Below are positions 1-6,121 of a stretch of 7,588 nt of DNA, in pieces. Position 1 is the first letter of the stretch. Each line of letters begins with the position of its first letter. Position numbers and translations under genes: made by a program. The stretch is from an uncultured Bacteroidota bacterium. GTDB taxonomy: Bacteria > Bacteroidota > Bacteroidia > NS11-12g > UBA9320. Location of the stretch: assembly GCA_913056425.1 (NCBI GenBank), contig CAJXLR010000069.1, positions 1 through 7,588 of the forward strand, given 5' to 3'. The notes under the pieces were generated by a model that had not been told where the DNA came from, searched no databases, and was given only the letters and a program-made list of their open reading frames with translations.

Positions 1-223
1 CCCCGTGCTCGCGCGCCGACTCGATGATGCGGCGCGCGGCGGCTCCGTGCTCGACGCATTTTTCCACTTTGGCGGCGCCGGCTTGCTCCGCCCGCTCCGC
101 GGCGGCGACCAGAATGTTGTCCGCGATGGCGGACTCGTACAGCGCCTCCGGGGCATCCACGTGCTCAATCCGCGCCCAGCGCTTCACGCCCGCCGGCATC
201 TCGACATACGGCACCACGTGCAA
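1..223 (-). CDS. Universal stress protein (UspA-type) fragment, high GC, open at left edge
   Basis: Reading the minus strand from about 223 to 2 gives 74 uninterrupted residues that fit the Usp fold: a beta-strand segment LHVVPYVEMP, a variable loop (KRWARIEHVD), then an amphipathic helix AAAERAEQAGAAKVEKCVEHG leading into ARRIIESAREHG. In Usp proteins this is normally followed by the ADLIVMG nucleotide-binding segment, which would lie beyond the left edge. The family binds ATP or acts in stress tolerance; nothing more specific can be said. Both ends are missing: the C-terminus runs off the window and the N-terminal third is replaced by a lipoprotein gene in another frame. About 71% of the first 210 bases are G or C, against roughly 40% in the genes further right. 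I infer that the segment comes from a different genome. The family call rests on sequence pattern only. Confidence 0.68.
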   Translation of the reverse strand, partial: MHVVPYVEMPAGVKRWARIEHVDAPEALYESAIADNILVAAAERAEQAGAAKVEKCVEHGAAARRIIESAREHG

Positions 224-226
224 CAA
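209..226. other. Chimeric junction: high-GC Usp segment joined to lipoprotein gene
   Basis: Base composition and coding frame change together here. To the right, the minus-strand lipoprotein frame reads ...SALVVARGA; to the left the same frame decays into CRDAGGREALGAD and stops at 165-167. The Usp frame, shifted by one base, starts at the same place with LHVVPYVEMP. The sequence TTGCACGTGGTGC (minus strand, about 211-223) makes sense in both proteins, as LHVV in one and ARGA in the other. The join therefore probably used a short shared word, which is why the breakpoint cannot be placed more exactly. Confidence 0.72.
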
Positions 227-572
227 CCAAAGCAGAAGCGTTTTCACCTTGACCAGACTTACCTTTGATTACAGTACCTGCTTCAACAGTAAGAGTTTGA
301 CCGCTGTTTACAAATACAAGTCCGTTAAGAACCCATACCTTGTCTTTAGTCAAAGTCATTGTTCCAGTACCTTCACCACGATCCGTGATTGTAACGATAG
401 TTTGAGTTACGTTTCCGTCGTCGTCAAGTACTTGAGTTTCTTCAAATTGAGTTGTCATGTCTGGAGTTACGTCATCCGCGTCATCTCCTCCGTTGTCACC
501 ACAACCTGTGAATGTGAATGCGCCTACTGCCATGAATAGCACTGCCAATAAGCTCAACTTAGATTTAATCAT
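210..572 (-). CDS. Surface-type lipoprotein, N-terminal 121 residues only
   Basis: Start ATG at 572-570 gives MIKSKLSLLAVLFMAVGAF followed by FTGC, a lipoprotein signal peptide with the lipidated cysteine at residue 24. An upstream in-frame ATG at 605 would place 11 charged and polar residues before the signal peptide and is unlikely. Directly after the cysteine comes GDNGGDDADD, an acidic tract like those that send Bacteroidota lipoproteins to the cell surface. From about residue 70 the sequence (TMTLTKDKVWVLNGLVFVNS, then TLTVEAGTVIKG) alternates short strands and turns in the way of parallel beta-helix or pectate-lyase-like proteins. The gene breaks off at the GC junction after about 121 residues; the remaining 15 codons to the stop at 165 are out-of-frame foreign sequence. 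Related flavobacterial proteins are, as far as I recall, several hundred residues long. Function unknown. A Pho-box-like repeat lies upstream. Confidence 0.75.
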
Positions 573-595
573 TTTACTTCTTGTTTTTATTGGTG

Positions 596-629
596 CAAAC
601 GTCATGCGGCTATGTTAAGCGAATGTTAA
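596..629 (-). promoter_or_regulatory. Promoter candidate with Pho-box-like direct repeat upstream of the lipoprotein gene
   Basis: On the minus strand a perfect 7-bp direct repeat TTAACAT-TCGC-TTAACAT occupies 629-612, an 11-bp period. Eight bases further on is GACGTTTG (603-596), one mismatch from the Bacteroidota -7 consensus TAnnTTTG, and the lipoprotein ATG follows 23 bases later. Two 7-mers spaced by 4 bases just upstream of the -10 region is the layout of PhoB/PhoP-type response-regulator sites, and TTAACA resembles the Bacillus PhoP half-site. The repeat is directly visible; the regulator is inferred. Confidence 0.4.
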
Positions 630-713
630 CGCTCCGTGAAGGAATGGTAAATGGAAAATTAGATAGTCACACCCTGTGCACAAAAGAATCGCAACAAACT
701 ATAAATCAGACAA

Positions 714-1121
714 TTAAATCTTAACTCCAAAATGGATAAGCGCTGCGATTATTGTATTTAGTATTGTCACAATAAGCTGACTTTCCCGAGAATTTAACTT
801 TCCACCAGTTAGCTTTCTTAACATTAGAACGGTTCCAGCGATCCAGACTATCAGTAGAGCATATCGGTGAAAAAATAGAAAGACTCCGAGCAAACCATAG
901 AGCCCTAGCGACATTGTATAAATCGCGGTACCAATTTTAGAAAGTTGTCCATACCTGAGTAGCCATGAAAAGCATGAGAAAAAACTAACACTGACAATGA
1001 GTATGGGTATCCACCCAATTTCCTGAACACCAATAGACAGTATGGGATACCCAATCAAATAGAGACTTAAGAGTCCCAACAGAACACTAAGTCCGTTTAT
1101 TCTGTGCAGCGATAGTTTCAA
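714..1121 (-). CDS. Small multi-pass membrane protein of unknown function
   Basis: The 135-residue product is strongly hydrophobic, with about five candidate membrane segments near residues 10-31, 36-56, 62-83, 85-103 and 114-132, separated by short loops rich in R, K and G (for example LLRYGQLSK and LRKLTGGKLNSRES). It has no motif I recognise and no signal peptide or lipobox. No ATG or GTG exists upstream in the open frame, which reaches back only to a TAG near 1167, so the start is most likely the TTG at 1121-1119. A perfect TAnnTTTG box ends about 14 bases before that TTG, which would give a very short leader. It sits alone between the lipoprotein and hmgA, on the same strand as both but separated from them by 141 and 250 bases. 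It is probably real, because hydrophobicity continues over the whole length, but it could be an orphan or lineage-restricted gene. Confidence 0.5.
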   Translation of the reverse strand: MKLSLHRINGLSVLLGLLSLYLIGYPILSIGVQEIGWIPILIVSVSFFSCFSWLLRYGQLSKIGTAIYTMSLGLYGLLGVFLFFHRYALLIVWIAGTVLMLRKLTGGKLNSRESQLIVTILNTIIAALIHFGVKI

Positions 1122-1135
1122 AACAAGTTGTTCAG

Positions 1136-1143
1136 CAAAACTA
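1136..1143 (-). promoter_or_regulatory. Possible -7 box for the small membrane protein gene
   Basis: The minus strand reads TAGTTTTG, an exact match to TAnnTTTG. No convincing -33 TTTG element is found 17-20 bases upstream. A start site a few bases downstream would leave a leader of only about 5-8 bases before the TTG at 1121. Such 8-mers with two free positions also occur by chance, so the call is weak. Confidence 0.28.
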
Positions 1144-1150
1144 CGGAAGT

Positions 1151-1316
1151 CTGGAATATGCTATACTAGGAGAATGATAGAACACCGACGGAGACAAATA
1201 CTTGTGAGATGTTGATAAAGACACGAAATTGTCTGTGGGGAGGCGGGTGCTAGTCCCCCGCACCACTTGGCAAAATTGAGGTCAAAATAGTCAGGAGTGA
1301 CTTACCAATATTCCAG
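1151..1316. ncRNA. Candidate structured RNA in a 250-bp gene-free region
   Basis: The 1122-1371 gap holds no credible reading frame but has visible secondary structure. CTGGAATAT (1151-1159) pairs perfectly with ATATTCCAG (1308-1316), closing a 166-nt domain. Inside are AGACA-CGAAAT-TGTCT (1219-1234), a GC-rich element GCGGG...CCCGC or alternatively GGTGC...GCACC (1243-1264), and AGTCA-GGAG-TGACT (1289-1302) enclosed by GGT (1280-1282) and ACC (1304-1306). ACTAG (1165-1169) can also pair with CTAGT (1250-1254). The layout resembles a small regulatory or housekeeping RNA, but I cannot match it to a named family, nor tell the strand. A 9-bp inverted repeat arises by chance in such a gap perhaps once in ten cases, so this is a candidate only. 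Confidence 0.28.
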
Positions 1317-1371
1317 CGATTACGTGCTACTAGCAATGTGCATCGCAGTAGGTTATAACAGTCATTTGACT

Positions 1372-2529
1372 TTAATCAACCCAGCTTTTCCAGTAATCCG
1401 GATCTTCCATCGCCAACGCCTCTTCTGTAAGATTTAAAGGATAGAAAGGATCAATCATCACCGCAAGCTCTTTGGTCTCTTTCTGACCAATACTTTTTTC
1501 AACCGTTCCTGGGTGTGGTCCATGTGGTATTCCTTTAGGATGGAGCGTTATCATCCCCTTCTCTACGTGTTTTCGGCTCATGAAGTCTCCGTCTACATAG
1601 TACAGAATCTCATCACTATCTACATTACTGTGATTGTATGGAGCCGGAATTGCGTCCGGGTGATAGTCGTACAATCGCGGCACAAATGAGCATATCACAA
1701 AATTGTGGCCTTCAAATGTCTGGTGCACTGGTGGTGGCTGATGAACTCTTCCTGTTATGGGTTCAAAGTTGTCGATGTTAAAGGCATATGGATAAACGTA
1801 ACCATCCCACCCAATAGCGTCGAATGGGTGCGTTGCCATAGTGTAAGGGAAGATATGACCAGATTTCTTAACCATTACTTTGAAAGCACCTTGCTCATCA
1901 AACGTTTCTAGGTTTTCCGGCAGTCGGATATCTCGTTCGCAATATGGACTGTGTTCCAAGAACTGACCAAATTTGTTCAGATATCTTTTAGGAGGATAGA
2001 TAGGTGTAAAGCTCTCCGTTATGAAAAGGCGATTGTTTGAATCCTTGAAGGTTAATTGATAAATAGTACCTCTTGGAATTACTAAGTAGTCCCCATATCC
2101 AAAATCAATCTGACCATAAATCGTCTTGAGCGTTCCACTACCCTCATGCACGAAAATCACTTCATCCGAATCGGCGTTTTTATAGTAATAGTCCGTCATA
2201 CTTGCCGACGGAGCAGCTGCAGTGACCAACAAATCATTATTCCCCATCAACACTACTCGTGACTCGATGAAATCAGGATTTGGTTTCGTTTTGAAGGTAA
2301 GGAAACTGCGATGACGCAAATTATTCTCGACCACATATTTTGGCCGCTTGTCAATTGGATCTTCAATATTGCTAACCAATGTTGGAGGATGGCAATGATA
2401 AACGAGACTTAGGATATTTGAGAACCCTTCGGTGCTTATCAACTCTTCGGCGTATAATTCTCCATTGGGTTTTCTGAACTGTGTATGTCTTTTCTGTGGT
2501 AGGCTTCCAAGACGGTGATAAAATGGCAT
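1372..2529 (-). CDS. hmgA: Homogentisate 1,2-dioxygenase
   Basis: The enzyme opens the ring of homogentisate to 4-maleylacetoacetate using Fe(II) and O2, the central step of tyrosine and phenylalanine breakdown in the cytoplasm. The 385 residues form the two-part cupin fold of the family: an N-terminal beta-sandwich with DSDEVIFVHEGSGTL (about 120-134) and GDYLVIPRGT (146-155), and a C-terminal catalytic half. The expected iron ligands are visible as His300 in PAPYNHSN, Glu307 in SDEILYY (Asp306 is the alternative) and His336 in GIPHGPH. His269 in PPPVHQTFEG fits the catalytic histidine. The length suits the shorter bacterial form. The ATG at 2529 is preceded by GGGAGAAAAGC, one of the few purine-rich ribosome-site candidates in the window. 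No hppD or fumarylacetoacetase gene is present here, so it is transcribed alone or with genes beyond the window. It is divergent from the TPR lipoprotein gene. Confidence 0.95.
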   Translation of the reverse strand: MPFYHRLGSLPQKRHTQFRKPNGELYAEELISTEGFSNILSLVYHCHPPTLVSNIEDPIDKRPKYVVENNLRHRSFLTFKTKPNPDFIESRVVLMGNNDLLVTAAAPSASMTDYYYKNADSDEVIFVHEGSGTLKTIYGQIDFGYGDYLVIPRGTIYQLTFKDSNNRLFITESFTPIYPPKRYLNKFGQFLEHSPYCERDIRLPENLETFDEQGAFKVMVKKSGHIFPYTMATHPFDAIGWDGYVYPYAFNIDNFEPITGRVHQPPPVHQTFEGHNFVICSFVPRLYDYHPDAIPAPYNHSNVDSDEILYYVDGDFMSRKHVEKGMITLHPKGIPHGPHPGTVEKSIGQKETKELAVMIDPFYPLNLTEEALAMEDPDYWKSWVD

Positions 2530-2552
2530 GCTTTTCTCCCTTCTTTAGTCGC

Positions 2553-2571
2553 CAAAATTATCGAAATTCGA
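2553..2571 (-). promoter_or_regulatory. hmgA promoter (-7 box) with adjoining palindrome
   Basis: In the 54-bp space between the divergent genes the minus strand carries TAATTTTG (2560-2553), an exact TAnnTTTG -7 box, 23 bases before the hmgA ATG. A weak -33 candidate, TTTTA, lies near 2583-2579. Between the two elements sits the inverted repeat TCGAA-A-TTCGA (2561-2571), well placed to be an operator that blocks the promoter. No matching -7 box is seen for the plus-strand gene. Confidence 0.5.
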
Positions 2572-2583
2572 ACCATAATAAAA

Positions 2584-3597
2584 ATGAGGAAATCGAAATA
2601 CGTATTAGTCTTTTTGGCCAGTGCAACTTGGCTGTTCTACGGATGTAATCAATGGTTTGGAACATCGAACGACGACCCGTTATTAAGTGATACGAGTATG
2701 TCTCTTGTTATTCAAGAGTGGTCGAAGCGAATTGCTATATATCCGAAGAACGATGAATACCGATACAAAAGAGGTCTGGAACTAGCGAGCAATAGAAAGT
2801 TTAAACTTGCGATTAAGGATTACGATAAGGCAATTGAACTAAATCCGACTTCCGATTACTTCATCGCACGTGCCGAGGCTCTCATGGGGCTCAATGAAAC
2901 GAAGCAGGCACTAGAAGACTATAAAAAAGCCGTTGAGCTAGATCCTAAAAACGAAGAAGCGCTGCTAAAGCTAGGACAGTTCTATTTGTTTGTCCGACAA
3001 TTTGAAAACAGCACAAATGTTTTAAAGAAATTGGAACAAACCAATCCATCCAGTGTTGATGCCCAGTTCTACCAAGGTATGGTTGCCAAAGAGAGTGGAG
3101 ACACCACGGAAGCAATCAAAGCTTTTCAGCGTGCCGTACAGCTCGATTTACTTCACTATAACTCACTAATACAACTTGGCCAGCTTTATTCTGAACGCAA
3201 GGACCCGATAGGATTGTCTTACTTTAGAAACGCTACCATTGCCGATGAATTTAGCGACGAAGCGCGTTACGGACTAGGACTTCTATATCAACGATTAGGT
3301 AACTACGATAGCGCTGTGGTTGAGTACCAAAAGACGATAGATTTGAATGCGCAGCATTATTTCGCTTACTATAATACGGGGTACATCATGTTCAGTCAAA
3401 ATAATTGGGATCGAGCAATCGAACATTTTCGCATTGCCATTAAATTTGCGCCCGAGTTTGCTAAGGCCCATTATATGCTAGGGTTATCAAACGAAGGGAA
3501 GGGAAATCCGGATCAGGCGGCTGTTCATTATGACCGATGCCTCCAAGCCGACCCCAATTTTGAAGCAGCCAAACAACGACTAGAAATTGTAAAATAG
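2584..3597 (+). CDS. Tetratricopeptide-repeat lipoprotein
   Basis: The ATG at 2584 gives MRKSKYVLVFLASATWLFYGC, a lipoprotein signal peptide with the lipidated cysteine at residue 21. An ATG further upstream at 2515 would overlap the hmgA start and put 23 residues before the signal, so it is rejected. From about residue 56 to 330 there are roughly eight TPR units of 34 residues with the usual pattern (A at position 20, P at 32): examples are AIKDYDKAIELNP, ALEDYKKAVELDP, AIKAFQRAVQLD, AVVEYQKTIDLN, AIEHFRIAIKFAP and AAVHYDRCLQADP. TPR superhelices bind partner proteins; this one should be anchored in the envelope, and its partner is unknown. The stop lies 38 bases before thrS on the same strand, so it may be cotranscribed with the translation operon. 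TPR genes next to thrS are, to my knowledge, common in Flavobacteriia. Confidence 0.9.
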   Translation: MRKSKYVLVFLASATWLFYGCNQWFGTSNDDPLLSDTSMSLVIQEWSKRIAIYPKNDEYRYKRGLELASNRKFKLAIKDYDKAIELNPTSDYFIARAEALMGLNETKQALEDYKKAVELDPKNEEALLKLGQFYLFVRQFENSTNVLKKLEQTNPSSVDAQFYQGMVAKESGDTTEAIKAFQRAVQLDLLHYNSLIQLGQLYSERKDPIGLSYFRNATIADEFSDEARYGLGLLYQRLGNYDSAVVEYQKTIDLNAQHYFAYYNTGYIMFSQNNWDRAIEHFRIAIKFAPEFAKAHYMLGLSNEGKGNPDQAAVHYDRCLQADPNFEAAKQRLEIVK

Positions 3598-3619
3598 TCG
3601 GCCATTTGTAAGGACCGAC
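3597..3619 (+). promoter_or_regulatory. Hairpin in the thrS leader with a tRNA-Thr anticodon-like loop
   Basis: GTCGG (3597-3601) pairs with CCGAC (3615-3619), and CC (3602-3603) with GG (3612-3613), leaving A3614 bulged. The loop is ATTTGTAA (3604-3611). It contains TTTGTAA, which reads as U-U-UGU-A-A, the form of the anticodon loop of tRNA-Thr with anticodon UGU. The hairpin ends 16 bases before the thrS start codon and has no T-run after it, so it is not a terminator. The E. coli thrS leader is known to carry an anticodon-arm mimic bound by the synthetase. A similar role here is an inference. Confidence 0.38.
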
Positions 3620-3635
3620 CTAAACATACGGTACA

Positions 3636-5567
3636 TTGGAACACATAAAAATCACGCTTCCCGACGGCAGTATTCGGGAGTATGCAGCCGGAATCACGGC
3701 ACTCGACGTAGCAAAAGACATTAGTGAAGGACTCGCCCGCAACGTACTTGCGGCTAAGGTAGATGGCGAAGTATGGGATGCCACACGACCGATCTCAGCA
3801 GATGCAGAACTTCACTTACTAACTTGGAATGATGACGACGGTAAAAATACCTTCTGGCACAGCTCTGCGCATTTATTGGCAGAAGCCCTAGAAGCTCTAT
3901 ATCCAGGTATCAAGTTAGGGATTGGTCCACCCATCGAGAATGGCTTTTACTACGATATCGATTTTGGAGATTATCAGTTTTCGGCGAATGACTTCAACAA
4001 GGTTGAACAAAAAATGTTGGAACTCGCACGTGAGGACAATACCTATAAACGAATTGACATCAGTAAAGATGAGGCAATTGCCTATTTCAAGGAAAAAGAA
4101 GATCCTTACAAGCTTGACTTACTCGATCGCTTAGAGGACGGATCTATCACCTTTTATGAGCAAGGTAACTTTACTGATTTGTGTAAAGGACCACACATTC
4201 CTAGCACGAGTAAAATTAAAGCTGTAAAGCTCCTTAATGTTGCCGGCGCTTATTGGTTGGGGGACGAAAAAAGCAAACAACTTACTCGGGTGTACGCAGT
4301 TTCTTTCCCAAAACAAAAGGAACTGAAGGAGCACCTTCATATGCTCGAAGAAGCTAAAAAACGAGACCATAAGAAACTGGGCAAAGAGCTTGAATTATTT
4401 ACCTTCAGTCAGAAAGTAGGGGCAGGACTACCGATATGGCTTCCAAAAGGAACCGCCATTCGAGAGCGCCTTGAGCGTTTTATGCGTCAGGCCCAAATTG
4501 AACGTGGTTATGTTCCCGTTGTAACACCACACATCGGCAAGAAAGAGCTGTATGTAACAAGTGGTCACTATGAAAAGTATGGCGAAGATTCATTCCAGCC
4601 CATAAAGACTCCAAATGAAGATGAAGAGTTCTTGTTGAAGCCGATGAACTGTCCTCACCACTGTGAGATTTACAAATTCAAACCACACTCCTATAAGGAT
4701 TTACCACTTCGTGTAGCAGAGTTTGGTACGGTATATCGATATGAGCAGTCTGGTGAGTTAAATGGATTAGCTCGTGTTCGAGGATTCACCCAAGATGACG
4801 CACACATTTTCTGTACACAAGATCAGATCAAATCCGAGTTTATTGATGTAATTGATTTGGTCATGTATGTTTTCAAGAAACTTGGGTTTGAAGAGTTTAC
4901 AGCGCAAATCAGTTTACGCGATAAGGAAGATCGAAGTAAGTACATCGGTTCAGATGAAAACTGGGAAAAAGCTGAGCAAGCAATAATTGAAGCAGCTTCA
5001 GAGCGCGACTTAAAAACTGTGACCGAATACGGTGAAGCCGCATTCTATGGACCGAAACTTGATTTTATGGTGAAAGACACCATTGGGCGTAAGTGGCAAC
5101 TCGGTACGATTCAGGTAGATTACAACTTGCCGGAAAGATTCGAATTGGAATATGTCGGTTCTGACAACCAGAAACACAGACCGGTAATGATTCACCGCGC
5201 TCCTTTTGGATCTTTAGAGCGTTTTATTGGCATCTTAATCGAACACTGTGCAGGTGATTTCCCATTGTGGTTGAGCCCTGAGCAAATCACGGTTTTAAGC
5301 ATCAGTGAGAAATTCAACGGTTACGCAGAAAAAGTTTTAAAATACCTGAATAATCACGATATTCGCGGCTTCGTTGACGACAGGAACGAAAAAATTGGGA
5401 AAAAGATTCGGGACGCCGAGGTTTCCAAGATACCTTTTATGTTGATTGTTGGAGAGAAAGAAGCTGAAAATCAGCAGATTTCAGTCCGAAAACACAAAGA
5501 AGGAGATCAAGGCACTATGAGTCTAAATGAATTTGTTGGATATTTTAATAATTTAATAGTCGATTAG
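3636..5567 (+). CDS. thrS: Threonyl-tRNA synthetase
   Basis: This class II synthetase charges tRNA-Thr with threonine and clears mischarged Ser-tRNA-Thr. All domains are present in 643 residues, the normal length: TGS (about 2-62); the editing domain with H75-x3-H79 (HSSAH) and C183/H187 (DLCKGPH), matching E. coli H73, H77, C182 and H186; the catalytic core with zinc ligands C339 (PMNCPHH), H390 (TQDDAH) and H520 (VMIHRAP), equivalent to E. coli C334, H385 and H511; motif 2 around YRYEQSG...ARVRGFTQ; motif 3 in GSLERFIGIL; and the anticodon-binding domain (about 548-643). The first residues, HIKITLPDGSIREY, fix the start. No ATG exists in frame upstream, so translation begins at the TTG at 3636. 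infC follows after 6 bases. A hairpin in the leader may serve autoregulation. Confidence 0.98.
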   Translation: MEHIKITLPDGSIREYAAGITALDVAKDISEGLARNVLAAKVDGEVWDATRPISADAELHLLTWNDDDGKNTFWHSSAHLLAEALEALYPGIKLGIGPPIENGFYYDIDFGDYQFSANDFNKVEQKMLELAREDNTYKRIDISKDEAIAYFKEKEDPYKLDLLDRLEDGSITFYEQGNFTDLCKGPHIPSTSKIKAVKLLNVAGAYWLGDEKSKQLTRVYAVSFPKQKELKEHLHMLEEAKKRDHKKLGKELELFTFSQKVGAGLPIWLPKGTAIRERLERFMRQAQIERGYVPVVTPHIGKKELYVTSGHYEKYGEDSFQPIKTPNEDEEFLLKPMNCPHHCEIYKFKPHSYKDLPLRVAEFGTVYRYEQSGELNGLARVRGFTQDDAHIFCTQDQIKSEFIDVIDLVMYVFKKLGFEEFTAQISLRDKEDRSKYIGSDENWEKAEQAIIEAASERDLKTVTEYGEAAFYGPKLDFMVKDTIGRKWQLGTIQVDYNLPERFELEYVGSDNQKHRPVMIHRAPFGSLERFIGILIEHCAGDFPLWLSPEQITVLSISEKFNGYAEKVLKYLNNHDIRGFVDDRNEKIGKKIRDAEVSKIPFMLIVGEKEAENQQISVRKHKEGDQGTMSLNEFVGYFNNLIVD

Positions 5568-5573
5568 AATTTT

Positions 5574-6119
5574 TTGAAAAGAGTTAGAGCAAAAGGACCA
5601 AGAACACGAAAAAAGGCCCTACACCGTATTAATGATTACATCAAAGCAGATCCAATCCGTTTGGTTGGTGATGGAGAGCCTAAAATCGTACCCTTGGCGC
5701 AAGCCCAAAGCATGGCATCAGAACAGGAGCTGGATTTAGTTGAAATCTCTCCGAATGCCAAGCCGCCTGTTTGTAAAATTCTCGACTACAACAAGTTCCT
5801 CTACGAGCAGAAGAAGAAGCAGAAGGAAATGAAGGCGAAACAACAGAAAACTGTTGTTAAAGAAATTCGATTCGGACCAAATACAGATGATCACGATATC
5901 GAGTTCAAGCGAAAGCACGCTGAAAAATTCCTGAACGAAGGAAATAAAGTAAGAGCATATGTATTCTTCCGAGGAAGAACCATTGTTCACAAAGAGCGCG
6001 GTGAGTTGTTGTTACTTCAATTTGCGGAGAAACTTCAAGAAATCGCAAAGCTTGAGCAGATGCCGAAGATGGAGGGGAAGAAAATGATAATAATGTTAGC
6101 ACCTAAAAGTAATAGATAG
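5574..6119 (+). CDS. infC: Translation initiation factor IF-3
   Basis: IF3 binds the 30S subunit, keeps it apart from 50S and rejects initiator tRNA on wrong codons. The 181 residues show the IF3 N-domain (about 16-78, with HRINDYIKADPIRLVG, DLVEISPNAKPPVCKILDY), the lysine-rich linker helix (YEQKKKQKEMKAKQQK, 77-92) and the C-domain (VKEIRFGPNTDDHDIEFK, then VFFRGRTIVHKERG and KKMIIMLAPK). The stop of thrS lies only 6 bases upstream, so the start must fall between 5568 and the first MKRVRAKGP-like residues. The only plausible codon is the TTG at 5574. Rare or non-AUG starts are a hallmark of infC, because IF3 discriminates against them and so limits its own synthesis (ATT in E. coli). No Shine-Dalgarno sequence is seen. 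rpmI begins two bases after the stop. Confidence 0.97.
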   Translation: MKRVRAKGPRTRKKALHRINDYIKADPIRLVGDGEPKIVPLAQAQSMASEQELDLVEISPNAKPPVCKILDYNKFLYEQKKKQKEMKAKQQKTVVKEIRFGPNTDDHDIEFKRKHAEKFLNEGNKVRAYVFFRGRTIVHKERGELLLLQFAEKLQEIAKLEQMPKMEGKKMIIMLAPKSNR

Positions 6120-6121
6120 AG

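Noticed and set aside
24..539. 171-residue plus-strand ORF across the left end
   Set aside because: It runs antisense through both the Usp fragment and the lipoprotein gene, spans the GC junction, and its product is Ser/Cys-rich without any fold-like pattern.
1240..1264. tRNA T-arm-like hairpin (GGGTGCTAGTCCC)
   Set aside because: It lacks the GTTCRA T-loop, the stem-loop length is wrong, and no matching D-arm, anticodon arm or acceptor stem is found nearby.
1233..1306. Partial resemblance to a cobalamin riboswitch core (GGGGA..GGTGCTAGTCC, CCGCACCACT, GTCAGGA...ACC on the plus strand)
   Set aside because: The B12-box and P5 regions do not line up with correct spacing, key bases are missing, and no plus-strand gene follows within reach; the next sequence is the antisense 3' end of hmgA.
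1151..1316. MITE or insertion element with 9-bp terminal inverted repeats
   Set aside because: The flanks (GAAGT left, CGATT right) show no target-site duplication, and no second copy of the element is present in the window.
1360..1371. AGTCA-TT-TGACT inverted repeat just after the hmgA stop as a terminator
   Set aside because: Only 5 bp with a 2-base loop and no T-run on the minus strand; too weak to call.
2515..2583. Longer N-terminus for the TPR lipoprotein from the ATG at 2515
   Set aside because: It would overlap the hmgA start codon and place 23 residues before a clear lipoprotein signal peptide.
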